DNA of 39,897 nucleotides, taken from Didymodactylos carnosus (Eukaryota > Rotifera > Eurotatoria > Philodinida > Philodinidae). Numbering within the stretch: position 1 is the first letter of the stretch; every line of letters begins with the position of its first letter. Below the pieces are notes generated by a model. It ran no database searches and was not told the DNA's origin. It saw only the letters and a program-made list of their open reading frames with translations. This document shows, piece by piece, positions 20,001-32,900 of the stretch. Location of the stretch: the NCBI GenBank assembly GCA_905250885.1, contig CAJNOQ010000859.1, positions 1 to 39,897 of the forward strand, written 5' to 3'. The position numbers and the translations under genes were made by a program.

Positions 20001-22547
20001 ACAAGCGCCATCAACAGCAAGCATCGTTCGTACTAGTCTCCCAGGACAGTTGCAACAGCAGCAGCAAGAGATTCCTCTAATGTCACAATCTGGTTTTCAA
20101 GCTGGCGTACCTGTGCAAATGTTACCTCATCTCATTCAAGTACAATCGATGTCTGGTCATCCACAACTTCAACAAGTTCAACTTGTTCAACGAATCGCGG
20201 GTATGTTTTTTGAACTGTGGTGGTCATATTCTTCTCACATAGATGATTTTCATCAATTACAGGAACCGTATTACCAAATGGACAAATTATTCGTCAAGTT
20301 CCATTTGGTCATATGGTTTCTCAACAAGGTCTACAATTGCATCACAGTGCTGCGGATATTAAAGTGAGTTTTTACAACAGAATGAACAATCAGAATATAT
20401 ATAAAATGCTATTTTCTATTTTAGGAATTAAACAGTCAAGGCATCGCTGGTGGTAAGTAGCAATTTTAAGTTACGGCATTGCTAAACGGGAAATATTGTT
20501 GTACATCTTTGAGTGTATGTGTGTAAATAACAGTGTTGTTAAAACTATTTGTTGCTTCACGCACACACACATCATAAGAAAAGCTTACAAAACACTAACC
20601 GTGCTATTATATTTATTTTGTATCTCTCAGGCGCCGGTTTACAATTATTAAGTATTGGGGGTGGTAATTCTCATTCACCAGCCGGCGTGCCTTTCATTAC
20701 TACTCTTACTTCTAATACTCAATCAAACACAGCCACAAATCATTATCATCATTTTCAAAACAGAGAGGAATCACTTGGTAAAAGCTTTTATTTATTACCG
20801 ATCGTATTTTATTACTTTTCGATATGATCCTTTAGACCTGAATTATATGCTGAATTAGCTGCATGATATTTGTTTTTATTGCACTTTCTTCTCATAACAC
20901 GGCAAATATAGATCTATAGATGACACGATATTCTTCAATATCTCATTTTTCTCTTTTAACATGCTAATTTTCGATTATCTAGTATTTTTAGTTTACTGAA
21001 TTTAGCATATCATATTCTATCACGCATGCACTTATTTGTTTGGTTGATGTTTTTCTCTGATACGTCCAACTTACTATAGCTCCTTTTTGTTTTAGGTCCA
21101 ACATTAATTCAGCTTCAACCTTCTGGAGCTACCGGACACCAAACATCTTTAATTCGAACTACACAACAAGATTCAAATGACTTTCTTTCAAATATGACAA
21201 TGCCATCTGTAATCAATCGTCAATCTCCTCGTTCAAATCAAATACCTAGTGATGATGAACAACAGTCACAACAAAGGACAGCCTTTACTCTTACTCGTCA
21301 TGATCAATCTGTAATTGAAAATCAAGGAGATAATATAGGTTTTAATAGTGAAGAGATAGCGTCTCAAATGCGAATTTCGCCAATAAATCTTGTTCAACAT
21401 CAACAACGTCCTACAATGTTTCATCACCAACATCCACATCAAACACACAATGGACCACGTTTCCAATCGTCTACACAATTTATTGCTACTGTGGGTGGTC
21501 AACCATTAATTGCAAATCAAGCACGTGGTGGACCAATTTTGATACGAACACAAGATGGACAATCAATATTACCCTCATCTAATTCTCCATCAACACCACA
21601 GAAGCAACAAAATCCGTTTGCGCGTGGAGCGCTTCTACCGACTCCACCTAACGTTTCTGAATCAGAAAATTTACTTCATGATACTCCTCCATCTGGACGC
21701 TACCATACAGATCGTTTTGATCAACAACAAGATGATAATACTTCAATCGAAAAAGATGATGAAGATAATCGTTCGTCGTATCGAGGACGTGGTGGACCCA
21801 GACGACCGTTTTACAATCGAGGTGGCCCCATGACACGTGGAAACAGAGGAAATCGAGGAGGTTATGATCGACAAGATAGTGGAGGTCGAGGACAGTATCA
21901 TCGGGGAGATTTTCGTACTGGTCGTGGCGGTGCACATGAAACAATGAGAGGAAGAACTGCAGGTATACTTTAATGTTATTCAAAGAAAAGAAAAATTGAA
22001 CGTATAAATCTGCTGAAAAATGTATTTACAGATATTCATTTTCCAGTTTATTTATTGAATTTTCCTTTTGTTATTGCACAAAATCTTTTGTTATAATATC
22101 CATATATTTTTTGTTATAGGCGGAGGCGGCGGTCGGTATCGTGGCGGCAACATGCCATCGAGATTTAGTGAAAATACCGATAGGCGTCGACCACGTAGTC
22201 CATCATCAAGTGGACAGCATTATAATCGTGGAAATGAGCGTTTAAGAGATGATATGAGAAATGATGATTATCATCGTCGCGGCGGTCAACATCGATATAC
22301 ACAACAATCGCAACAGTTTAATTTCAGTGAACGTGAATCTCGTCGTTTACCGGAAGAAGCATTACGTCCAGATAAACCACAATTTGAAACAAGAAATGAC
22401 TATCGTTCAAATCGCTCGATTGATGATCTAACAACAACTCATAATAATAACAAACTTGACACATCATCATCGATACCCTCAGATATTATAATAAATTCAG
22501 ATGATAATAAAAAATCGAAGAATGAAGGTATTGCCGGTGAAAATTAA
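17005..22547 (+). CDS. SCAF4/SCAF8 orthologue: CTD-interacting, RRM-containing RNA polymerase II factor
   Basis: Twenty-one exons: 17005-17049, 17109-17237, 17302-17463, 17554-17665, 17723-17760, 17826-18080, 18143-18258, 18315-18396, 18457-18504, 18561-18725, 18795-18955, 19020-19123, 19180-19280, 19343-19450, 19515-19692, 19745-20200, 20263-20363, 20425-20452, 20631-20777, 21096-21962, 22120-22547. All junctions are GT-AG and in phase; product 1276 aa, close to human SCAF8. Residues 1-~150 are a CID with the family signatures KPPISKAKM, CKPEYKIPGLYVIDSVIRQS and RVLNLWQKN; this domain binds the phosphorylated Pol II CTD. An Arg/Ser stretch (~417-440) precedes an RRM at ~473-545 (RNP2 LWLGHL, RNP1 RGCAFVCF), then the conserved TYIPYNELKD and LAEGGVIDDESIP. 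The rest is Gln/Pro-rich, ending with RGG repeats (~1090-1145). Vertebrate SCAF4/8 prevent premature polyadenylation; the same role is inferred. Confidence 0.95.
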
Positions 22548-23320
22548 TCGTATCTATATTGTTTTATGTTGTGTCTTATACATTAGATTTTTTTCTTTTG
22601 TTTGTTCTCTCATCATTGTTTTATTTGAGCGTGTGTATGAGAAAGCGCAGACGTATCGTTTAATACTGGTTTATAGTTTTGTTTTTGTTTACAATATTTT
22701 TTGTTTTTGACGAAATAATGTCTATGTTTAATATATTGATTATGTATATGTGTTGCGTTTCTCTTCATAACGACACATTTTTCGTTATTGCTGTTGTTTT
22801 CAGTGGAGAACAAGACTTTACATAAAATAGACGTGCTCTTTGTCGAGTTGTGGTTGTGAAATAACATTTGATTATTCAAGTACGGTTTGTTCCCAACTGC
22901 CTGCAAAATCTTTGCCGCCTAATTATAATAAATGCGTATCGTTAATGTAATGGATAGTATCTTCTTCCTCTTAGACAACTGACTACACGGATAATTCTAA
23001 TGCATAGTTGAACTTGAAAAAAATGTTAGGAATTATTAGCGGTACTAGTGACTATTTTATATCGCATTCTTTCACGATGGAGCAGATTGTGTTTTTCACA
23101 TTTGTCTTTTTTTTTAGTGCGTGTGTGTGTATATTCAAAAAGTAAACGCGAGTCCTATTGTTTGTTTTTTTTGTTAATGTAATTTTTTTGTCATAAACTT
23201 AAATCATATCGTTTTGTTTCGCTTCTGTTCCTTTTTTAATCTCCAGTGTATTGTGTTGTTCTATTTTCGTGAATTCACATATCTTCACCCATGTTGTGGA
23301 TGATATTCATTGAAATAGAA
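22548..23320 (+). other. Probable 3' UTR of the SCAF4/8 gene
   Basis: T-rich, non-coding sequence between the stop codon and the candidate polyadenylation signal at 23322. Short frames within it are spurious. Confidence 0.45.
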
Positions 23321-23321
23321 A

Positions 23322-23327
23322 AATAAA
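23322..23327 (+). terminator. Candidate polyadenylation signal (AATAAA) of SCAF4/8
   Basis: AATAAA followed by a T/G-rich stretch (gtttcgtttttgt). It is about 780 bp past the stop codon. An earlier AATAAA lies near 22928. Confidence 0.4.
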
Positions 23328-25131
23328 GTTTCGTTTTTGTACAAATCAGTGTCAGATGTAAGAGTAAGTATAAAATGGTTTATATGCGTTTGAAACTATA
23401 GTATACTCATTTTTGTTGTCTTCTAATTAATAGTCCGCTTTTCTGGATGAACAATTACATTGACTGCCTTGTACCGTATTCTTTCCTCAAAAAAAAAGTC
23501 TGACAACATCTCGTCTTTTTGTTTGAATCTATTTCGCTCTGCCTAATTTTGTTATATAAAATTTAAAATTTAAAAAAATTTGATTCAGAATAATTCATTG
23601 GATTATTATTTTGCAAATATGTTATTTAATCAGGTGTAACTCATAAAAATTGTCATTATTAGACACTTTTCTTTTACAGTATAAGGGACAGATTTAAACA
23701 ACAAATGACTCGTCCCGTTAAACTGAAAAAACAAAAATTGAGTTTAGAAAGATTTGTGGTTTGTGCTTGAAACAAAGATTAATGCTTTTTTGTAGGCGTT
23801 GATAACGTACAACTAGATTCGTACATATATATCTTGAGTTTTGGAACTCATTATTTATTGTATTTGATCATAGAAGTACATATTCAGGTTAAAAAAATGA
23901 TGTTAATACTCAAGATTGATTGACATGATATTATCATCTTTCTTTTAGTGTTTTTTTGTTGTCAACTCTATATAGGGATGAAAATGGTAGTGTAGTATAA
24001 TGGCAAAAAAAAAATGTCCTGGAAAAACGCCTTATTTTTCTTTATAGTATAAACGAACAGTAGCTTTGTTTTTTACAGTATATTTTCTAAGCATCATACA
24101 TATAATACGATTAAATTTATTTTTATACAAAAATATATCAACAATGCACTGTAAACCTTTCATGCTTGTTTTTGTAAGTATGTTTACGGATGTATGTTTA
24201 ATTAGAAAGTGAATTTATCGGTTATCATTTTTTGCAGTATATTTTGTTCACAAGACGCTATTTGCTTCATGCACAGAATATTTCAACAGACGCAGGTGAG
24301 GATGAAAATGTACAATGGGGTAAGTAGAGTATTACCTTTTCCTTTAGATTCTAAAGGTAAAATTTTGTCTTTTATTAATTATATAATTTGACTTTTATCC
24401 ACCATACCCAACATTTATTTCCACTAGATATTGTGGTATGTCAACATAACTTTTTTCTGTACAAATGAAAAATCTACAGCTAATCAAAATAAAAGTTTTT
24501 AAGAAAGTATGCAGCTTAAAATGTAGATATTTTATTCATAAAATGGAATAGTGAAAATGCATGCGACTAAAGTTTGTTAAAAGTTAATTAAGTTACTAAA
24601 AGTTTTAATCTAGAAGCTGTCATACAAAAAAGTAAAATATTTGACTCTTATGATATAAAGTTGATGTGTTATTGTTATTTAATATCTCAAATGTGCAAAA
24701 TAGACCAAAATGTTGATGACAGATATGAATAAAAGCTTTTTTTGACATTGATGTTCATGTTAAAAAGATCTCGCTACGATTGTTTATGTTTGATATAAAT
24801 AGAAACAAGGAAATATACTAACATTGTTCGATTACTCTTTCCGTTGCCACTTCTAACAATGATCATAAAAAGAAAATATCTTATTGTTTGACAAATTTTA
24901 GGCGTAACCTAAGCTTTGGAAATAGTTTGCTAGTCTAATGTATCAGATACAATGAGTAAATGACATTTTGAAAAAAGTGAAAGTGATTTATTTTTCTTTG
25001 ATTTTTGTTAACGGTTTGTAAAAATTAATATAATAGTTATCTCCTATTATGAAAATGAATTCTTTTGTCTTTTCCAAAACAGTGTGGAAAAGACGCGATT
25101 GATAAAAAGAGGCTAAAAGTCTTGTAGTTAT
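23328..25131. other. Intergenic AT-rich region
   Basis: No supported gene or repeat. Many T-runs and short frames without domains. Confidence 0.4.
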
Positions 25132-25140
25132 TGTCAGGGT

Positions 25141-25900
25141 TTACTCTCGATTCGTTCCTAATTGCTCTCTCTCTTTCAATTCGTCTCACACTTTTTTTCT
25201 CAGTTTGTCTCAAACAATTCATCCCACTTTTTTTTAGTCTCAATTCGTCCCATTTTTTAAATACTTATTCGGCATAAATTCTCTTATATTTAACTTAACT
25301 TTCAGAAATGAAAACAAGAAGGTGTTATTAATACATTGTTTTTATTCCATATGAATTTTTACGGTCCTTCCGCATTTTATGGCTAATTGTGGATTTGTCA
25401 ACTCCCCTTTTTCATGAGTGTCAAGTAAACTTTTCAATTTTTCATCAATTTCATTGTGAATATTTTTTACGTTTGCGAGTTTGGACTTCAGATTCTTCTG
25501 CGTGTGATGGTGCTGCAAGACATATTCTTGACGTAATAGATCAATAAATTCATAAATGTGTGGATGAACAGGAAATACATTTTCTGTCAGCACAGGTTTA
25601 CTTTTCTCGATTTCTGTGAAACTTAACATTGCAAACTTCATTCACACGATAATTTTTGGTCAGATGTAAATTTCTTCTGTCTGTTTTAGACACGTTTCTG
25701 TACATATATTTATTTATTTTAAGCTGACCAACAAGGATGAAACTCTTGTTATTTTGAAGAACACAAAGGGAACTTATATAGAATAAGTATTTAAAAAATG
25801 GGACGAATTGAGACTGAAAAATGTGGGACGAACTGAGAAAAAAAAATTGTGGAACGAATTGAGTGAGAGAGTAATTAGGGACGAATCGAGAGAACACGAG
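25141..25900. mobile_element. Mutator-like (MULE) transposon remnant with long inverted repeats
   Basis: Left arm ~25141-25268 and right arm ~25783-25900 are reverse complements, with near-identity over the inner ~30 bp (tcccattttttaaatacttattc and its complement). Each arm contains four to five tandem degenerate units of CAATTCGTCCCA followed by a T-run, about 25-30 bp apart, so the terminal repeats are themselves tandem arrays. The interior encodes, on the minus strand, a 99-residue frame resembling a MULE transposase C-terminus. A possible 9-bp target-site duplication, tgtcagggt (25132-25140) and tgtcagatt (25901-25909), matches at 7 of 9 positions. MULEs are known for long TIRs and ~9-bp duplications, which supports the call. 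Confidence 0.65.
25342..25641 (-). pseudogene. C-terminal fragment of a FLYWCH/MULE-type transposase
   Basis: A 99-residue frame lies inside the inverted-repeat element. The segment HPHIYEFIDLLRQEYVLQ, followed by a Lys/Asn-rich stretch and EKLKSLLDTHEKGEL, resembles the C-terminal tail of MULE transposases of the FLYWCH-associated group, which typically read HPxIWxFIxxLKxE, then a basic stretch, then a short helix. The catalytic DDE region and any zinc finger are absent, so the fragment cannot be an active transposase. It begins with an ATG, but the intact ancestral protein would have extended well upstream. The resemblance is from memory of the family pattern, so confidence is moderate. An unrelated captured gene fragment is the alternative. 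Confidence 0.45.
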
Positions 25901-25909
25901 TGTCAGATT

Positions 25910-28215
25910 AACGAAGAACGACAGATAAAACAAGTGTTTTCTATTCTAAGAAAATTTTCAAAAACTAATTCTTCAGTGTCATAAATTTTTTGTAATTTTT
26001 TGAACATGACTCGAATTTTTCATGAATATTGATTGATATTAGACATATGTCAACAAAAAAATAGAAAACAGCAGAACATTCTTTAAGAATATAAGATTAA
26101 AGAAGAAAATATAACATTCAAATTCTTTTGCATGTATCGTCGTAAATTAAATTTTGTAAAATGTTATAGTAAAGAAAACTTTTCTGTGCATACTATAAAA
26201 GGCAATCTTCAATACTGCAATATCTATAATACCCAAAACTGTTGGTCTCGATACATATCTAATTCAGTTATTTACATTATATCTATGATGTTAGCGCAAC
26301 TTTTCTGAACGTTAGTATAATTTTTTTTAGAAAAGCCACGTTTTTCAGGTAACTTTTCTCTACTAAAAAAATGTTTTGTAAGCAAAATAAATGGAATAAA
26401 TAATCGAACTCAGTTCATTAAAATGCATTGAAACCATGTATAAAACAACAACTTTTAAATGAAAAAAAAATGTCAATCAAAATTTTTCACCATCGTCCCT
26501 CTACAGTCATTTTTTAAAATGAAAACACATTTAATTTTTGTTTAGAAGATTGTGTTATGACTGGAGAGGGATTACGATCCACAAAGGTTTACTTTCAAAA
26601 ACATGATGATTTTCATATCATCAGCTAAAATTGCCTGCTGGGTCAGAATGTTGTATAGACGGAAAGATCTATAACTTACATTTGTAAATGTACGATGAGT
26701 AGCAGGTAACAGAGTGATCTAAAGTAATTCTTAATTATTTCCAATAGTTTGAATTGCAATCTCATTCAGACTGAAGATTAAGAAGAAAAATTTATAAAAG
26801 TACTTGTTAATATAGGATTGACAAAAAAGGAAAATTGCTGTACATATATCAATTGCTTATTGTTCACAACGTATCACCGATTGATCATTGTAAAAGTGAG
26901 TGTACAAGTACATCATTCAGTGCATTTTGTTCATTTTCAACTAATTATGTCTGTACAAAAAGTGTAATTATATGTCACAGACAGCAAGCAATTTGTATTG
27001 TGACCAGAATCAAAAGTTTTTTTTGTTCTTCGTTAAACATCAATAAGTCAATTGTGACACGGGTTTATGTAGACATTCAAATTTTCACTTTATTTTTTAA
27101 CTTTTGTTCACACATATTAAGAATAGATTTTGCTTCTCTTTTTTTTCTTTTTACAATTTTTATAATATCATTTTACGTTTACTCTCATTATTAGACGGTA
27201 GACATCTGAATGTATACAATAAATTCTCTCTGTTAACCCGTAGATTTAAGACAGGAAATACAATCGTTATTGTAGTAAATTAGTTGAATGAATACAAAAT
27301 AAGCAATATGACCAAAATTACACAAAATCAAATTACGATATTATGATATTGTTTGAGTATTATAGGATTGTATCATCTCGTACTCATATTTCTTTATCAC
27401 GTTACCGATTAAATTTGAATTTCTTTAACAATTTTTTTATTAGTTAAAAGTAGAATACAGTCGTTTTAATGTTTCAAAACAAAGATCAGAAGCAAAGATG
27501 TTTGCTCTGTTGTTTGACCAATTGAAAAACTGACCATAGTCATATGACTATAGTCGATATCATATGATTTTCTTGTCCTCCTGTTACTTAATACAACCAT
27601 ATATATTAATATGTATATTTTCTATTGAAAAGAATTTCGTTATTATGTTATTTTAATAAAGATATGAAATGGTATACTATTAACACTTTTCATAGTTGTT
27701 TTAGACAGATGATCACTTGTATAAAATGTGCTCTCTATGAATATGTCCCATGGGCAAATCTTTACTCAGTGTATTACTTTGTTCTTAGCATAATGTATGT
27801 TACATCAGCCAAATATTGATAGTCAAACCATTTGTGTACACCTAATCGTATACTGTATATATCATGTTTATAATTCTTATTCTATTTTCGTTTGCCTAAA
27901 GTTAAATTTGATCAAATAGATTTATTAATTACATTTTTCGTCTATATATACAATCCTAATTTGATTTTATATGTAAACCAAAACTCTATTGTTATTCACC
28001 ATAAGTTTTATTTTGAAAATTAAAGACAAGAAAATTTAAAAATGTAAATGTTAGACTATTGAATCATTGCCATTCCTGTTTCATATTTATTGTTAATTCT
28101 ATAAAGAGATCCGGAAATTCGATAAAAACCTTCAACTATAGAAAGACAATAATAATATCCGATCGGATCTTAACGATGAAAACTATGACAGAATCTTTCT
28201 CTCTCTCTTTTTCTA

Positions 28216-28246
<31 letters not shown>

Positions 28247-29559
28247 GGAGAGAGAGAGAGAAAGAGAGTAACTAATCTTCAATACAAATGGAGAGATCAA
28301 ATAAGTTCATCAAAATATATTTCTTTTCATTTCTAAAACATGTTATGTACAAGCTGTGCGAAAAATATATGTTCGGTCTAATCAATAAATGTTAGTATAG
28401 TACAAAAGGAAAAAGAAAAAAGAAAAAGAAGGAATAAATTATATTATCAATAATATGATCTTTTTTTTCACTTCTGTTGGAACAATATTTTTCATATGTT
28501 CTATCGTATTTCAATGAGAAGAGAGAAGGGGACGAAAAATATATCAGATAAAGAAATAGATCCATGAAGAAGCGATGGAGATGAGATCGGATGATTTCAC
28601 TCTTTTCTTCTTTTCCTCCTTCATATTTCATCATATAATAAAAATTTCTTATGTTATGATTTTCAAGATTTTCATCTAACACGATACGTAAGTATACAAT
28701 TGGGATAGATTTTCAATCTTGTACAAGTATATTTAATACTTATATTATCATTCATTAGACACACCTCTAGTATTAAAACATTTTTTAACTTTCCCTTCGA
28801 CAATCGAAATGAGATACAAAAAATTAATCAGATTTATCTTTTAACTTCTCGTAGAAGTAAATAGCTAAGGTAAACTTTATAAGAATAAATTCGTTCTATT
28901 TTGTCATGATTCTATATATTTTCTACAAATGTTTGTTAATGTGTGCTATTTAATAAAAACGATGGATTTATCTGTCAAGGCTCTTTATTTCTGTGACCAT
29001 TTTCGAATCGTCTATCATCTTCTTCTTGATGTCTATGGTAAGATATGAAAAAGAATAATAAAAAAAAAAAAAAAACAAAAAAAAAAATGAAACGGAAAAT
29101 GATTCTTCTGTTGGCTTCTATCTATAAACTGAAAAAGTCTTCCCTTGTGGCTATAGTTAGTTTCTTAACGATGCTAATAATAATAATAATAACTAGAGAG
29201 AAATAAGAAGAGAAAAAGAGAAAATAAAATTTCTACACTGATTGAGCATTATCATCATCCTTACTTCATTTTATATTCTCTTGAGCATACTGATATATTT
29301 TTCAAAAATATTTTTGCTTATTTATATTTTTTTACTAGTTTTCAAGTTACAAAAATAGAATATAGTGATCATTGTTGATAGATGAATTTGTCAACAATAT
29401 ATCAACATACACAAAAAAATCAATTTAATAGTCTATATATATAAATGATAGGAGAGATATGCGATTGTCAGCATTTCTATTTTACAATAGACTTTTGTCA
29501 GTTATACGATAGTTGTGTACATCAACAGTTATTGTCAAAGCAATTACGTCTATATCATA

Positions 29560-29560
<1 letters not shown>
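25910..29560. other. Long intergenic AT-rich region with microsatellites
   Basis: No supported gene in about 3.6 kb. Features seen are short palindromes (16-bp atagtcatatgactat at 27536-27551), homopolymer runs near 29058-29087 and simple repeats listed separately. The open frames 26835-27194 (plus) and 28392-28682 (minus) are Phe/Ser/Ile/Tyr-rich translations of T-rich DNA without domains. Confidence 0.4.
28196..28269. repeat. (CT)n(TA)n(GA)n compound, self-complementary microsatellite
   Basis: A CT-rich run is followed by about nine TA units and then a GA-rich run, so the two flanks are mutually complementary and could form one long hairpin. Confidence 0.8.
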
Positions 29561-29602
<42 letters not shown>

Positions 29603-29614
29603 AAGAAAGAAAGA
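29561..29614. repeat. (GA)n/(GAAA)n microsatellite
   Basis: About 17 GA units, then several GAAA units. A short plus-strand frame reading through it (REREREREKERKK) is not credited as a gene. Confidence 0.9.
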
Positions 29615-29984
29615 TGATATAGAATGTAGAGTCTCGTCTATGATATGTTGTTGTTTTTTTTGTTGTCTATTTTTTATAGATTATATTCTCAGAGAGATAA
29701 AAACGAAATATCTATTCTCTTCTTATGTTTGATACTTGTTGTTGTTTTTTCTTTTCTCTTTCTCTTTGTCCTTTATATAAAAGCATAAATTACTCTATGT
29801 CATCAACAATGAAACACAAAAAAAATTTAAAATAAGTTAAACAAAAACAAAAAAAAAAAATAATTTTTTTTTTCATTTTTTTTTGGGAGTTTTTTGTTTT
29901 GTTTTGTTTGAAATAAAATAAAATAAAAAAAAAAATATGTCGATATGAATAAAGAAAACATTATTGAATGTACATATTAGATTC

Positions 29985-32900
29985 ATGCAGTTATTTTACG
30001 ATAAAAATAGTTATATGTTGTCAGTATTTAATAAACAACAAAAAAAATCAATTCTATTGTGGTCAATAATTAGTTTATTTGTGATGAATTATAATTATCA
30101 CATTATTATTAATATATGGTTTAGTCTATTATTATTATATATAATAATTGACTCTATTCTATGTCAAACAGTTGAAACAAAATATGTAACATATGATATT
30201 GAACAGTATGGTATTAATGGTGGCGTATTTTCAAGTATGTATAAAAAAAAAAAAAAAAATGATTAAATAAATGAATGTATTATTATCATTTTTATTTTTA
30301 ATTTTAAAAAAAATAAAAAATAAATAGGTCCAAATTTTCCAAGTTATTATCCACAAGATACAATTGTATTTTATCGTTTTATATCAAATTCAAATTATCG
30401 TGTTCAAGTTGATATTCATTTTTTTCAAATAAGAGGTGTAACACCTCAATGTACACACGATTATCTTGATGTTTATATAAATGTATCAGATGTTGATATA
30501 TTAACAAATGAAAATTTATTACATCGTTATTGTGGAAGAAATAAACCAAAAACATTGGTATCATTATATCATATTATTGTTTTGGGATTTTTTACTGAAG
30601 ATACACAAACTGAAAGAGGTTTTAATGGTACATTTAAATTTATATCATCATTACCATTTCGTCGTAATTTATATCGTGAACCATGTCATTATATATTTAA
30701 TAGTTCAATAAATAAAATGGGTGAATTTTTTTCATTAACCTATCCTGGTACCTATTTACCGGTATGTATTTATTTATTTATTTATTTATTTTCTTCTTAT
30801 ATTAATTCTAATGATGACTTCTTCTTTTTCTTATCTATCAAATATAGTGGCAATTTTGTAATTATTCATTTATTGGACAATCGGATGAACGTGTTCATTT
30901 AAGATTTAATGATTTAATGATCTATAAAACACCTGGTACTCAACATTGTGCTATTGATATGATTAAATTATATGATAATGATCTTGAACCTGATGATTTA
31001 AGAAGATTTTTAAATAGTTTTCCAACATGGTCACCAACAAATAATAATTATCAATTACCTCAACCATATCAAACAAATATTAATCATATAACAGATTTAT
31101 GTGGAACATTTAAATCACCACCTGATGTTTATTCAAAAAGTTCAAAATTATTATTATATTTTATATCAACACATTATGATGAATTAGCATCTTATACAGG
31201 TGAAGATGAATCATTAATATCAGATAATATTTGGAGAAAAGGTTTTCATGCACAATATGAATTTTCAAAAGAATTAACAAAATTAGATTTTATTATATCA
31301 AAACGTGGACAATATATATCGGGAACAGAATGTGATCAAACAATAAAATCTTATGGTCAAGGTCAAGGTAAATAAAATTAAAAAAAAACAAAATAAAAAA
31401 TAATTTGAATTTATTTATTTTTTTATATGTATGTGTTTTTTTTTTGTTGTTGTTTGATTTTTAGGAATCATTTTTTCACCCAATTGGCCAAATTATTATA
31501 AACCTCAAACATTATGTTCAAATTATTTTCTTGGTCTTGATGATCGATATACATTAGAAATTGTTGAAATTGAATTTGAACAATTTAATATTAATTGTGC
31601 TTTAGCCTATATTGTCTTATATAATTGTAGTCGAATATATGATCATAAACAATCTTTAACAACAACAACAACTTATACATCATCTTATAGTAATTATTAT
31701 AGACAAACACTTGATTTTAAACCAAATTTAACATTTTGTGGAATATTTAAACCTGAAGGTAAATTTGTATCAAAATCTGCTCTATTAAAAATAGATTATA
31801 TACCCGTTGATCGTAATACAAAATCATCATTAAAATATGGTGGACGATTTCAAGCTAATTATCGTTTTATAAGATCTTATCATTATGTATCAGCTGATGA
31901 ATATGATTCAAATCCATCATTATGTAATTTATCATACTATCAAACACGTTCCATACAAGGTAAACAATTAAATATAAAAAAAAAAAAAAATAGAAATTAT
32001 AAATAATGATCTTTTTTTTTTGTTTTATTTGTTAATTTAGGTAAATTTGAACCGCCTCGATCGTCTGATAATGATTATTTTTCTCGAACAAATTGTTCAT
32101 TTAATTTTTATCCATTAATAATGAATGATGATAATATTGATAATCGAGTATTAATTTGGTATGATTATTTTAATATTGCAGATATTGATACAACAACATG
32201 TACACAAGATAATTTAACTTATTCATTTAAATTTAAATATCATACTCAATTTCAACATCATAATAAAACATATTGTGGTTATAGAAATTTTCCTGCTCCC
32301 TATCTTTCCTATAAATCTATATCATTATTACGTTTAGAATTTCGAACAAATGATGATAATAATGGTGGATTAGGTTTTGATGGTCGATATAAATTTATTA
32401 ATAAAACAACAATTAAAAAATCAATAATTAATGAATGTTCATCACCATTTGAAAATTATATTTATATTAATGAAAATGATCAACAAAGTGGAAATATATT
32501 ATCACCAAATTATCCAAATTCTTATCCAGAACAAATTGTTTGTGAATGGAAATTAAAAACAAATCCTGGATATTATTTTAGTATAATTATTAATTCATTA
32601 GATTTAGAAGGATCATTAAAAAAAGATCCATCAATTGGTTGTCAAACATCTGTATTACGTATTATTCATGGTCATCAACAAATAGATAATACAACAAATT
32701 ATATTTCAAATGAATTATGTGGAAATGATTTATTTGATGATGATTCACCACATTTACATTTAAAATATCATTTAACATTTGAAAATTGGTTTATTATTCA
32801 ATTTATAACATTATCACGTTCAACAAAAGAACAATTAAAAGGTTTTAATCTTACTTGGACATTATTAAAAGAACATGGATTAAATGAAACTTATCCATGT

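Noticed and set aside
25598-25933. 111-codon minus-strand frame with repeated FVP motifs
   Set aside because: It reads through the tandem repeats of the MULE-type right arm, which explains the periodic peptide.
29445-29732. Frame containing DFCQLYDSC, similar to DFSQLYDSC in the membrane protein at 9247-10665
   Set aside because: The shared peptide is nine residues, the rest of the frame is a GA microsatellite translation, and no splice structure links it to anything; most likely coincidence.
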